From positions 62,001-126,000 of the forward strand of contig NZ_JACVVE010000009.1 in NCBI RefSeq assembly GCF_016648105.1: DNA of 64,000 nt. Reading direction: 5' to 3'. Positions 27,387-36,419 of this stretch are shown piece after piece (the stretch's first letter is position 1; the number at the start of each line of letters is the position of its first letter). This DNA comes from Pseudomonas sp. S31 (lineage in GTDB: Bacteria > Pseudomonadota > Gammaproteobacteria > Pseudomonadales > Pseudomonadaceae). Under the pieces are notes generated by a model. The model made no database searches, had not been told where the DNA came from, and worked only from the letters and a program-made list of their open reading frames with translations. The translations under genes were made by a program, and so were the position numbers.

Positions 27387-28402
27387 AAGCCGCGCATCCC
27401 GAAGTAGCAGCAGCGACTGGCCAGAACCCCGGCGAGCTGTTGCGCCAGGCCCGCGAGAAACGCGAGTGGTCGCAAGCCGAGGTGGCCCGCAAGCTGAACC
27501 TCACCGTAAGTTCGCTGAACCACGTGGAAACCGGAGCCTTCGACAAGCTGCCGGGGCATACCTTCGCCCGTGGCTATATTCGCGCCTATGCCAAGCTGAT
27601 GGACATGGACCAGGCGCCCCTGGTCGCCGCCTTCGACCAGTACACCGGTACCCACGCCAAGGGCAGCGAGGTGCACTCGCTGGGCCGTATCGAAGAGCCG
27701 GTGCGTCTGTCGCACAACATCCTGCGCGGCGTCAGCCTGTTGCTGCTGGTGGCCGTGGTCGGCGGCGGCTTCGTCTGGTGGCAGGACAAGGGCAGCCTGA
27801 AAGGCAAGGACCTGGCCAAGATCGCCCTGGAGCACGTCGAGGTCGAGAGCGCTGACGGCACCACCCAGATCCACCCACTGGACGAGCCCGAAGATCAGGC
27901 GGTGACTGCCGGGCAGCAGCCTGAGATTGCGCCGTTGCCGCTCGAGTCGGCCAACGCCGAGCCGGCAGGCGAAGCCACCAGCGATGCTGCGCCGGCTGGC
28001 GAAACAGCACCGTCTACGCCAACCGCCGTCGCCCCGGCGCCTGCTCCCGTCGAGCAGGCCGCGCCAGCCGCGACCCCGGCTCCGGCCGCGCCAGTCGCGC
28101 CCGCTGCCCCTGCCGCCAGCGTACCGGCAACCGCCGCCGAGCCAGCTGCAGTGCCTGCCGGTAGCGCCAAGGTCGCCATTCAATTCACCGCCGATTGCTG
28201 GACTCAGGTCTCCGACGGCAACGGCAAGGTGCTGTTCAGCGGCATCAAGCGCAAGGGCGACAACCTCGACCTGAACGGCAAGCCGCCGTTCGCGGTGCGC
28301 CTGGGCTTTGCCCGCGGCGCCCAGGTCAGCTTCAACGGCCAGGCCGTCGATGTTGCCCCGTTCACCAGTGGCGAGACCGCTCGCCTGAAGTTGGGACAGT
28401 AA
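27383..28402 (+). CDS. rodZ: RodZ-like cytoskeletal/cell-shape protein
   Basis: A 339-residue single-pass membrane protein. The N-terminal HTH_25 domain (LLRQAREKREWSQAEVARKLNL, split here between positions 16-37) binds MreB in RodZ. A membrane helix lies near 118-134 (GVSLLLLVAVVGGGFVWW). A long Ala/Pro-rich linker (about 190-255) leads to a periplasmic DUF4115 domain with DCWTQVSDGNGK. Overlaps pilF by four bases and precedes ispG by three. Confidence 0.9.
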   Translation: MKAAHPEVAAATGQNPGELLRQAREKREWSQAEVARKLNLTVSSLNHVETGAFDKLPGHTFARGYIRAYAKLMDMDQAPLVAAFDQYTGTHAKGSEVHSLGRIEEPVRLSHNILRGVSLLLLVAVVGGGFVWWQDKGSLKGKDLAKIALEHVEVESADGTTQIHPLDEPEDQAVTAGQQPEIAPLPLESANAEPAGEATSDAAPAGETAPSTPTAVAPAPAPVEQAAPAATPAPAAPVAPAAPAASVPATAAEPAAVPAGSAKVAIQFTADCWTQVSDGNGKVLFSGIKRKGDNLDLNGKPPFAVRLGFARGAQVSFNGQAVDVAPFTSGETARLKLGQ

Positions 28403-28405
28403 GTC

Positions 28406-29515
28406 ATGCACGGCGAATCTCCGATCAAACGTCGCGAATCCCGCAAAATCTGGGTCGGCAATGTACCGGTGGGTGGCGATGCCCCCATCGCGGTGCAGAG
28501 CATGACCAACACCGACACCAACGACGTGGCGGCCACCGTGGCGCAGATCCAGCGCCTGGTCGACGCCGGTGTCGACATCGTGCGCGTCTCGGTGCCGGAC
28601 ATGGACGCCGCCGAAGCCTTTGGCCGCATCAAGCAGCAGGTCAGCGTGCCGCTGGTCGCCGATATCCACTTCGACTACAAGATCGCCCTGCGCGTGGCCG
28701 AGCTTGGCGTCGATTGCCTGCGCATCAACCCAGGCAACATCGGCCGTGAAGACCGCGTGCGTGCGGTAGTCGATGCCGCTCGCGATCGTGGTATCCCGAT
28801 CCGCATCGGGGTCAATGCAGGTTCCCTGGAAAAGGACCTGCAGAAGAAGTACGGCGAACCGACCCCGGCTGCACTGGTCGAGTCGGCCCTGCGCCATGTC
28901 GAGCATCTCGACCGCCTGGACTTCCAGGACTTCAAGGTCAGCGTCAAGGCCTCCGACGTGTTCATGGCCGTGGAAGCCTATCGCCTGCTGGCCAAGCAGA
29001 TCGTCCAGCCCCTGCACCTGGGTATCACCGAAGCCGGTGGCCTGCGTTCGGGAACGGTGAAATCCGCGGTCGGCCTGGGTATGCTGCTGGCCGAGGGGAT
29101 TGGCGATACCATCCGCATCTCCCTGGCCGCCGATCCGGTCGAGGAAGTGAAGGTCGGCTACGACATCCTCAAGTCGCTGCACCTGCGTTCGCGTGGCATC
29201 AACTTCATCGCCTGCCCGAGCTGCTCGCGGCAGAACTTCGATGTGGTCAAGACCATGAACGAGCTGGAAGGGCGCCTGGAAGACCTGCTGGTACCGCTGG
29301 ACGTGGCGGTGATCGGCTGCGTGGTCAACGGCCCGGGTGAAGCCAAGGAGTCCCACGTGGGGCTGACCGGCGGTACGCCGAACCTGGTCTATATCGACGG
29401 CAAACCATCGCAGAAGCTGACCAATGACAACCTGGTCGATGAGTTGGAAAAGCTCATCCGCCAGAAAGCGGCCGAGAAGGCCGAAGCCGACGCGGCGTTG
29501 ATCGTCCGTGGCTGA
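28406..29515 (+). CDS. ispG: 4-hydroxy-3-methylbut-2-enyl diphosphate synthase IspG
   Basis: A 369-residue [4Fe-4S] enzyme of the MEP isoprenoid pathway. The TIM-barrel domain starts [13 protein letters not shown]; cluster ligands are in CPSCSRQ and [12 protein letters not shown]. Immediately downstream of rodZ and upstream of hisS, as in most gammaproteobacteria. Normal length. Confidence 0.96.
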   Translation: MHGESPIKRRESRKIWVGNVPVGGDAPIAVQSMTNTDTNDVAATVAQIQRLVDAGVDIVRVSVPDMDAAEAFGRIKQQVSVPLVADIHFDYKIALRVAELGVDCLRINPGNIGREDRVRAVVDAARDRGIPIRIGVNAGSLEKDLQKKYGEPTPAALVESALRHVEHLDRLDFQDFKVSVKASDVFMAVEAYRLLAKQIVQPLHLGITEAGGLRSGTVKSAVGLGMLLAEGIGDTIRISLAADPVEEVKVGYDILKSLHLRSRGINFIACPSCSRQNFDVVKTMNELEGRLEDLLVPLDVAVIGCVVNGPGEAKESHVGLTGGTPNLVYIDGKPSQKLTNDNLVDELEKLIRQKAAEKAEADAALIVRG

Positions 29516-29539
29516 CACACAGATTCGTAAGGACATTTC

Positions 29540-30829
29540 GTGAGCAAATCGCTGCAAGCCATCCGTGGCATGAACGACATCCTGCCCGAGCAGTCACCCC
29601 TGTGGCGCTATTTCGAAGGCACCGTGGCCGGCCTGCTGGACACCTACGGGTACAGCCAGATCCGTACCCCGATCGTCGAGTTCACCGAGCTGTTCAAGCG
29701 TTCGATCGGTGAAGTCACCGATATCGTCGAAAAAGAGATGTACACCTTCGAGGACCGCAACGGCGATTCGCTGACCCTGCGGCCCGAGGGCACCGCCGCG
29801 TGCGTGCGCGCCGTGCTCGAGCATGGCATCACCGGCAACGGCCAGGTGCAGAAACTCTGGTACATCGGCCAGATGTTCCGCCACGAGCGGCCGCAGAAAG
29901 GCCGTTACCGGCAGTTCCACCAGATCGGCGTGGAAGTGTTCAACCTCGACGGTCCGGACATCGACGCCGAACTGATCATGCTCACCTGGCGCCTGTGGGG
30001 CCTGCTGGGCATCCAGGACGCGGTCAAGCTCGAACTCAACAGCCTGGGTACCAGCGAAGCCCGCGCCCGCTACCGTGACGCGCTGGTCGAGTTCCTCTCG
30101 GCGCGCCTCGAGCAGCTCGACGAAGACAGCCAGCGCCGGCTCAAGAGCAACCCGCTGCGCATCCTCGACAGCAAGGACCAGGGCACCCAGGCCGTACTGG
30201 TCGGCGCGCCGAAGCTGGAAGACTACCTGGACGAAGATTCGCGCGTGCACTTCGCCGGCCTCAAGGCCCGCCTGGATGCCGCCGGCATTCCGTTCGTGAT
30301 CAACACCAAGCTGGTCCGCGGCCTGGACTACTACAGCAAGACCGTGTTCGAGTGGGTGACCGACAAGCTCGGTGCTCAGGGTACTGTCTGCGCCGGTGGC
30401 CGCTATGACGGCCTGGTCGAGCAGATGGGCGGCAAGCCGACTCCGGGCGTGGGTTTCGCCATGGGTATCGAGCGCCTGATCCTGCTGCTGGAGACCCTGG
30501 GCAAGGTGCCCGAGTCGATCAACCGCCAGATCGACGTCTACCTGTGCGCTTTCGGCGAACAGGCCGAAATTGCCGGCCTGCGCCTGTCCGAAAGCCTGCG
30601 TGACCGTCTGCCGGGCCTGCGCCTGGCGGTGAATGCCGGCGGTGGCAGCTTCAAGAGCCAGTTCAAGAAGGCCGACAAGAGCGGGGCGCTGTTCGCCCTG
30701 ATCCTCGGCGACGACGAACTGGCCAAGCAAGAGATCGGCCTGAAGCCCCTGCGTGGCCAGGGCGAACAACAGAACATTGCCTGGGATGCTCTGGCTGAGC
30801 ACCTGGAAACCGCGATCGCCCAGGCGTAA
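29540..30829 (+). CDS. hisS: Histidyl-tRNA synthetase
   Basis: A 429-residue class II synthetase. N-terminal [10 protein letters not shown], motif 2 in [16 protein letters not shown], histidine-A site [15 protein letters not shown], and the motif 3 region [11 protein letters not shown]. The C-terminal anticodon-binding domain is complete. Start is GTG at 29540 with AAGGA upstream. Confidence 0.96.
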   Translation: MSKSLQAIRGMNDILPEQSPLWRYFEGTVAGLLDTYGYSQIRTPIVEFTELFKRSIGEVTDIVEKEMYTFEDRNGDSLTLRPEGTAACVRAVLEHGITGNGQVQKLWYIGQMFRHERPQKGRYRQFHQIGVEVFNLDGPDIDAELIMLTWRLWGLLGIQDAVKLELNSLGTSEARARYRDALVEFLSARLEQLDEDSQRRLKSNPLRILDSKDQGTQAVLVGAPKLEDYLDEDSRVHFAGLKARLDAAGIPFVINTKLVRGLDYYSKTVFEWVTDKLGAQGTVCAGGRYDGLVEQMGGKPTPGVGFAMGIERLILLLETLGKVPESINRQIDVYLCAFGEQAEIAGLRLSESLRDRLPGLRLAVNAGGGSFKSQFKKADKSGALFALILGDDELAKQEIGLKPLRGQGEQQNIAWDALAEHLETAIAQA

Positions 30830-30868
30830 CGCGGTCCGACAAGCGAATAGGCGAAAAGGAGTATTGGG

Positions 30869-31510
30869 GTGTCGAGTACCGATGATGATGACCTGGCAGG
30901 GGTCAAGGACTGGTGGAACCGCAACGGCAAGCCGCTGCTGACCGGCGCGCTGCTGGCCGGTGTGGTGGTGCTGGGCTGGAACACCTGGCACAAGTACCAG
31001 AGCAACCAGTCGCAAGGTGCCTCGCAGTTGTACCAGGCCCTGCTGGAAACCAGCCTCACGCCAAGCGGTCAGCCTGACGCGACCAAGGTCGCGGAACTGG
31101 CCGGCAAGCTCAAGAGCGAGTTCGGCGGTACCGCCTATGCCCAGTACGGCAGCCTGTTCGTCGCCAAGGTCGCGGTCGAGAGCGGCAAGCTCGACGACGC
31201 CGTCGCCGAGCTTAAGGGTGTGCTGGACAAACCCGCCGATGTGACCCTGGGCGAGATCTCGCGTCAGCGCCTGGCGCGTGTGCTGGCTGCACAGGACAAG
31301 GCCGCCGATGCCCTCAAACTGCTCGATGGCGACACCGACAAGGCCTTCCTGGCCAGCCGCGAGGAATTGAAGGGCGACCTGCTGGTACAGCTGGGTCGCG
31401 CCGACGATGCCCACGCTGCATATGAAAAAGCCAAGGCTGCGCTGTCGGATGACGCCGCGGTCGGTGGCTTGCAACTGAAGCTGGACGACCTGGCCAAAGG
31501 GGACGCGTGA
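30869..31510 (+). CDS. yfgM: YfgM-like ancillary SecYEG/BAM-linked TPR membrane protein
   Basis: A 213-residue protein with one N-terminal membrane helix (PLLTGALLAGVVVLGWNTW, about residues 19-37) and a TPR_21-type periplasmic domain (YAQYGSLFVAKVAVESG, RLARVLAAQDKAADAL). The family is found between hisS and bamB and links periplasmic chaperones with the Sec translocon. Start is GTG at 30869 with AAGGAG before it. Confidence 0.88.
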   Translation: MSSTDDDDLAGVKDWWNRNGKPLLTGALLAGVVVLGWNTWHKYQSNQSQGASQLYQALLETSLTPSGQPDATKVAELAGKLKSEFGGTAYAQYGSLFVAKVAVESGKLDDAVAELKGVLDKPADVTLGEISRQRLARVLAAQDKAADALKLLDGDTDKAFLASREELKGDLLVQLGRADDAHAAYEKAKAALSDDAAVGGLQLKLDDLAKGDA

Positions 31511-31511
31511 C

Positions 31512-32654
31512 GTGATCGGTTGGAAACAAGCAGCAGTGCTGACCCTGGCCGTATTGGCCGCAGGTTGCAGCAGCAACAGCAAGAAGGAACTGCCCCCGGC
31601 CGAGCTGACCAAGTTCACCGAGGAAGTGGTGCTGAAGAAACAGTGGAGCCGTTCGATCGGTGACGGCCAGGGTGAGACTTACAACACCCTGGTTCCGGCC
31701 ATCGAGAACGACCGCATCTACGCCTCCGATGTCAACGGCGAGGTCTACGCCCTCGACCGCATCACCGGCAAGGTGGTCTGGAACAAGGACCTCGACCTGC
31801 CGGTTTCCGGTGCTGTCGGCGTCGGCTACGGCCTGGTCATGCTGGGTACCCTCAAAGGCGAGGTCATCGCCCTCGACTCCAGCACTGGCGAGGAACGCTG
31901 GCGCTCGCGCGTGACCAGCGAAGTGCTGGCCCCGCCTGCGACCAACGGTGATGTCGTCGTCGTGCAGACCCAGGACGACCGCCTGATCGGCCTCGACGCC
32001 GCCACCGGCGACCGCCGCTGGACCTACGATAACACTCCGGCCGTGCTGACCCTGCGTGGCACCGGTGCGCCGATCGCCACCAACCGCCTGGCCGTTGCCG
32101 GCCTGTCCACCGGCAAGGTGGTGGCAGTCGACATCAACAACGGCGTGCCGGTGTGGGAAAGCCGCGTGGCCATCCCGCAGGGCCGTTCCGAGCTGGATCG
32201 CGTGGTCGACATCGACGGTGGCCTGCTGCTGTCCGGTGGTACCCTGTATGTCAGCACCTACCAGGGCCGTATGGCTGGCCTCGACCTGGAGAGCGGCCGC
32301 GTGCTGTGGCAGCGTGATGCCTCCAGCTACGTCGGTGTCGCCCAGGGCTTCGGCAACGTCTATGTCAGCGAGGCCTCCGGCACCGTCGAAGGCGTTGACG
32401 AGCGCTCGACCAGCGCCTTGTGGAGCAACGACTCGATGGCCCGCCGCCAGCTGACCGCCCCCGAGGTGTTCTCCAGCTACGTGGCGGTGGGTGACTTCGA
32501 GGGTTACCTGCACTTGCTCAGCCAGGTCGATGGCCGCTTCGTCGGCCGTGAGCGTATCGACAGCGATGGCCTGCGCGCTCGGCCCCTGGTGGTCGGCGAC
32601 ACCATCTATGTCTTCGGCAACAGCGGCAAGCTCGAGGCACTGACCATCCGCTGA
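31512..32654 (+). CDS. bamB: Outer membrane assembly lipoprotein BamB
   Basis: A 380-residue beta-propeller lipoprotein of the BAM complex, which inserts outer-membrane proteins. Signal peptide with lipobox LAAGC (about residues 15-19), then repeated PQQ-like blades (VYALDRITGKVVW, VIALDSSTGEERW, LIGLDAATGDRRW). Start is GTG at 31512, one base after the yfgM stop, so translation is coupled. Confidence 0.95.
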   Translation: MIGWKQAAVLTLAVLAAGCSSNSKKELPPAELTKFTEEVVLKKQWSRSIGDGQGETYNTLVPAIENDRIYASDVNGEVYALDRITGKVVWNKDLDLPVSGAVGVGYGLVMLGTLKGEVIALDSSTGEERWRSRVTSEVLAPPATNGDVVVVQTQDDRLIGLDAATGDRRWTYDNTPAVLTLRGTGAPIATNRLAVAGLSTGKVVAVDINNGVPVWESRVAIPQGRSELDRVVDIDGGLLLSGGTLYVSTYQGRMAGLDLESGRVLWQRDASSYVGVAQGFGNVYVSEASGTVEGVDERSTSALWSNDSMARRQLTAPEVFSSYVAVGDFEGYLHLLSQVDGRFVGRERIDSDGLRARPLVVGDTIYVFGNSGKLEALTIR

Positions 32655-32771
32655 AGCTATGCTTGAAGCCTTGGCGGGCTTCAAGCCGCGGCGTAGGACA
32701 CGCCGCCCGAACTCCGGCCGCTGCCTTGCAGCGGCCTTTGCATTTTCAAGAATTCAAGAGTGGAGAGCCGC

Positions 32772-34235
32772 ATGGTTCCCGTAATCGCCCTGGTGGGCCG
32801 GCCGAACGTCGGCAAATCCACCATGTTCAACCGCCTGACCAAGACCCGCGATGCCATCGTCGGCGACTTGTCGGGACTGACCCGCGACCGCCAGTACGGC
32901 GACGCTTCCTGGCAGGGTCGTTCGTTCATCCTGATCGACACTGGTGGCATCACCGGTGATGAAGTGGGCATGGACGAGAAGATGGCCGAGCAGTCGCTCA
33001 TGGCCATCGAGGAAGCCGACTACGTCCTGTTCCTGGTCGATGCCCGCGCCGGCATGACCGCTGCCGACCAGATGATTGCCGAGCATCTGCGCAAGCGCAA
33101 CAAGTCGGCGATCCTGGTGGCCAACAAGATCGACAACATCGACGCCGACGTCGCGCGCGCCGAGTTCTCGCCACTGGGCATGGGCAACGCCATTCCTGTG
33201 GCCGGCTCCCAGGGCCGTGGTATCAATGCCCTGATGGAGTCGGTACTCGGCCACATTCCACGCGACGCCGAAGAAGAAGCCCTCGACCAGGAAGTCGCCG
33301 AAGGCGAGGAAGCGGTACGCATTCCTGGCCCGAGTGAAAAGGATGGCATCAAGATCGCCATCATCGGCCGTCCGAACGTGGGCAAGTCGACCCTGGTCAA
33401 CCGCATGCTCGGCGAAGAGCGCGTGGTGGTGTATGACCAGCCGGGCACCACCCGCGACAGTATCTACATCCCGTTCGAGCGTGATGGCGAGAAGTACACC
33501 TTCATCGACACTGCGGGTGTGCGCAAGCGCGGCAAGATCCACGAGGAAGTCGAGAAGTTCTCGGTGGTGAAGACGCTGCAGGCGATCAAGGACGCCAACG
33601 TGGTGATCTTCGTCATGGATGCCCGCGAAGGCGTGGTCGACCATGACCTCAACCTGCTGGGCTTCGCTCTGGAAGCCGGCCGCGCCATCGTCATCGCCCT
33701 GAACAAGTGGGATGGCATGGAGCCTGGCGAGCGTGACTACGTCAAGACCGAGCTCGAGCGCCGGCTGTTCTTCGTCGACTTCGCCGATATCCACTTCATT
33801 TCGGCGCTGCATGGTACCGGCGTGGGTCACCTGTACAAGTCGGTGCAGGCTGCGTTCAAGTCGGCAGTTACCCGTTGGCCGACCAGCCGCCTGACGCAGA
33901 TCCTCGAGGATGCGGTCAGCGAGCACCAGCCGCCGTTGGTCAACGGCCGCCGTATCAAGCTGCGCTATGCCCACCTGGGTGGTGCCAACCCGCCGCTGAT
34001 CGTGATCCACGGCAACCAGACCGAGAAGATTCCCAAGTCGTACTCGCGCTACCTGGAAAACACCTACCGCCGCGTGCTGAAACTGGTCGGTACGCCGATC
34101 CGCATCGAGTACAAGGGCGGGGAAAATCCGTACGAGGGCAAGAAGAACACCCTTACCGATCGTCAGGTCAACAAGAAGCGCCGCTTGATGTCGCACCACA
34201 AGAAGGCTGAGAAGAAGCGCCGCGACAAGCGCTGA
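32772..34235 (+). CDS. der: Ribosome biogenesis GTPase Der (EngA)
   Basis: A 487-residue protein with two tandem GTPase domains, each starting with GRPNVGKST (positions about 8 and 200), with DTGG/DTAG G3 motifs and NKID and NKWD G4 motifs, then a KH-like domain and a basic tail ([17 protein letters not shown]). Needed for 50S subunit maturation. The ATG at 32772 with GGAGA upstream is the family start. Confidence 0.96.
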   Translation: MVPVIALVGRPNVGKSTMFNRLTKTRDAIVGDLSGLTRDRQYGDASWQGRSFILIDTGGITGDEVGMDEKMAEQSLMAIEEADYVLFLVDARAGMTAADQMIAEHLRKRNKSAILVANKIDNIDADVARAEFSPLGMGNAIPVAGSQGRGINALMESVLGHIPRDAEEEALDQEVAEGEEAVRIPGPSEKDGIKIAIIGRPNVGKSTLVNRMLGEERVVVYDQPGTTRDSIYIPFERDGEKYTFIDTAGVRKRGKIHEEVEKFSVVKTLQAIKDANVVIFVMDAREGVVDHDLNLLGFALEAGRAIVIALNKWDGMEPGERDYVKTELERRLFFVDFADIHFISALHGTGVGHLYKSVQAAFKSAVTRWPTSRLTQILEDAVSEHQPPLVNGRRIKLRYAHLGGANPPLIVIHGNQTEKIPKSYSRYLENTYRRVLKLVGTPIRIEYKGGENPYEGKKNTLTDRQVNKKRRLMSHHKKAEKKRRDKR

Positions 34236-34243
34236 TGCCCGCC

Positions 34244-34275
34244 GACCTCTTCGCGGTTTTTCCCGCGAAGAGGTC
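34244..34275 (+). terminator. Terminator-like hairpin after der
   Basis: GACCTCTTCGCGG (34244-34256) and CCGCGAAGAGGTC (34263-34275) pair perfectly around TTTTTC. The arms share the CTCTTCGCGG end of the local REP sequence, so it may derive from a shortened REP pair. Confidence 0.65.
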
Positions 34276-34383
34276 TTCTGACTCCAGGCAATCCCCCTAT
34301 TGTTTCAACCTTTTTCCTGACTGCTCGATCCGCTATGCTCGGACTCCACCCCGTGCCGGATACACCCCAGGAAAGAGGGCTCC

Positions 34384-35532
34384 ATGATCTGCAGCAAACT
34401 GCCGAACGTCGGCACGACCATCTTCACCACCATGTCCCAGCTCGCTGCGCAAACCGGCGCGCTCAACCTCTCCCAGGGTTTTCCCGACTTCAACGGTCCC
34501 CAGGCACTGCTCGATGCAGTGGGCCGGCATGTGGCTGCCGGGCATAACCAGTATTCCCCGATGACCGGCCTGCCGGCTCTGCGCGAACAGGTGGCGGCCA
34601 AGGTCGAGCGCCTGTATGGCGCCAAGGTCGATGCCGACCAGGAAGTGACCATCACCCCCGGCGCCACCGAGGCGATCTTCTGTGCGATACAGGCGGTGGT
34701 CCAGGCCGGCGACGAAGTGATCGTCTTCGACCCCTGTTACGACAGCTACGAGCCCTCGGTGACCCTGGCTGGCGGGCGTTGCGTGCATGTACAACTGGGC
34801 GACGGCGACTTTCGCATCGACTGGCAGGCCTTCAGTGATGCGCTGAGCCCGCGCACGCGCATGGTCATCCTCAATTCGCCGCACAACCCCAGTGGCGCGC
34901 TGATCACCCGCGAAGACCTGGACCAGCTCGCCCGGCTGATCGCCAACCGCGACATCTACCTGGTCAGCGACGAGGTCTACGAACATCTGGTGTACGACGG
35001 TGTGCAGCACGCCAGCGTGCTGGCCCACGCCGAACTGTACGCCCGCGCCTTCGTGGTCAGCTCGTTCGGCAAGACCTATCACGTGACCGGCTGGAAGACC
35101 GGCTATGTGGTCGCCCCGGCAGCGCTCAGCGCCGAGTTGCGCAAGGTGCACCAGTACGTCAACTTCTGTGGCGTCACGCCGCTGCAGTGTGCGCTGGCCG
35201 ACTTCATGGCCGAGCATCCGCAGCACATCGACGAGCTGCCGGGCTTCTACCAGGCCAAGCGTGACCTGTTCTGCGACCTGCTCGAAGGCTCGCGGCTGCG
35301 CTTCACCCGCACGGCGGGTACATACTTCCAACTGGTGGACTATTCGCAGCTCCGCCCCGACCTCAATGATGTCGACATGGCCCTGTGGCTGACCCGCGAG
35401 CACGGCGTGGCGACCATTCCGGTGTCGGTGTTCTACCAGCAACCCATCCCCGAGCAACGCCTGGTGCGCCTGTGCTTTGCCAAACGAGAGGAGACGCTGC
35501 GTCAGGCGGCGGAAAAACTATGCGCGATCTGA
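34384..35532 (+). CDS. PLP-dependent aminotransferase, methionine/glutamine type (YbdL-like)
   Basis: A 382-residue fold-type I aminotransferase. LNLSQGFPDFNGP at the N-terminus, substrate/cofactor region NSPHNPSG, DEVYEHLVYD, and the PLP lysine in SSFGKTYHVTGWK. The nearest recalled relatives are YbdL/kynurenine-type enzymes that transaminate methionine to its oxo-acid. It overlaps the downstream nitrilase-like gene by 13 bases, a pairing known for oxo-acid transamination followed by omega-amidase. Specific substrate is inferred from that pairing. Confidence 0.88.
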   Translation: MICSKLPNVGTTIFTTMSQLAAQTGALNLSQGFPDFNGPQALLDAVGRHVAAGHNQYSPMTGLPALREQVAAKVERLYGAKVDADQEVTITPGATEAIFCAIQAVVQAGDEVIVFDPCYDSYEPSVTLAGGRCVHVQLGDGDFRIDWQAFSDALSPRTRMVILNSPHNPSGALITREDLDQLARLIANRDIYLVSDEVYEHLVYDGVQHASVLAHAELYARAFVVSSFGKTYHVTGWKTGYVVAPAALSAELRKVHQYVNFCGVTPLQCALADFMAEHPQHIDELPGFYQAKRDLFCDLLEGSRLRFTRTAGTYFQLVDYSQLRPDLNDVDMALWLTREHGVATIPVSVFYQQPIPEQRLVRLCFAKREETLRQAAEKLCAI

Positions 35533-36311
35533 GTCAACTGCCCAACCTGAAAATCGCCCTGGTGCAGACCACCCTGGCTTGGCACGACCGCGAGGCCAAC
35601 CATGCGCATTTCGAGGTGTTGCTGGAGCAGGTCGGTGACGCCGACCTGGTGATCCTGCCAGAGATGTTCACCACCGGCTTCTCGATGGAGTCCGAGCGCC
35701 TGGCAGAGCCCGAGAATGGCCCGACCTACAAATGGCTCAAGGCCCAGGCGAAGAAAATCGACGCGGTGATCACCGGTAGCATCATCGTCCAGGATGCCGA
35801 CGGCAGCCACCGCAACCGCCTGCTGTGGGCGCGACCGGATGGCGAGATCCTGCATTACGACAAGCGCCACCTGTTCCGCATGGCCGGCGAGCACAAGCAC
35901 TACACCCCCGGTGAGCGCCAGGTGCAGTTCGAGGTCAAGGGCTGGCGCGTGCGCCCGCTGATCTGCTACGACCTACGTTTCCCGGTGTGGAGCCGCGACG
36001 CTCAGGACACCGACCTATTGCTGTACACCGCCAACTGGCCGGCAGCGCGCCGCCAGCACTGGAACCGGTTGCTGCCGGCGCGGGGCATAGAGAACCTGTG
36101 TTATGTGGCGGCGGTGAACCGGGTGGGGACGGACGGCAAGGGCTTCGCCTATTCAGGGGATAGCCAGGTGCTGGACTTCCAGGGCGAGAGCCTGCTGAGC
36201 GCGGGCGAGGCGGATGGGGTGTTCACGGCGGTGCTGAGCGCGGCGGAGCTGGCGAGCTACCGGACGCGCTTCCCGGCGAATCTGGATGCCGATACCTTCG
36301 AGTTGCATTGA
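35520..36311 (+). CDS. Nitrilase-superfamily amidohydrolase, probable omega-amidase (YafV-like)
   Basis: A 263-residue carbon-nitrogen hydrolase. The catalytic triad is visible as Glu in LPEMFTTGF, Lys in YDKRHLF and Cys in LICYDLRFPVW. The family hydrolyses alpha-keto-glutaramate or similar amides, so it should clear the oxo-acid product of the preceding aminotransferase, with which it overlaps. The ATG at 35520 lies near AGGCGG; the longer frame from 35385 is inside the upstream gene. Confidence 0.88.
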   Translation: MRDLSQLPNLKIALVQTTLAWHDREANHAHFEVLLEQVGDADLVILPEMFTTGFSMESERLAEPENGPTYKWLKAQAKKIDAVITGSIIVQDADGSHRNRLLWARPDGEILHYDKRHLFRMAGEHKHYTPGERQVQFEVKGWRVRPLICYDLRFPVWSRDAQDTDLLLYTANWPAARRQHWNRLLPARGIENLCYVAAVNRVGTDGKGFAYSGDSQVLDFQGESLLSAGEADGVFTAVLSAAELASYRTRFPANLDADTFELH

Positions 36312-36319
36312 GCAGGCCC

Positions 36320-36395
36320 GGCCTCTTCGCGGGTAAACCCGCTCCTACAGGTACCGTGTGATCCCTGTAGGAGCGGGTTTACCCGCGAAGAGGCC
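36320..36395. repeat. REP inverted pair
   Basis: 31-bp perfect arms (36320-36350 and 36365-36395) with the GCGGGTAAACCC core. It fills the gap between converging genes and probably serves as a bidirectional end structure. Confidence 0.9.
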
Positions 36396-36419
36396 GGCCC
36401 TGACTACCTCGATTTCAGA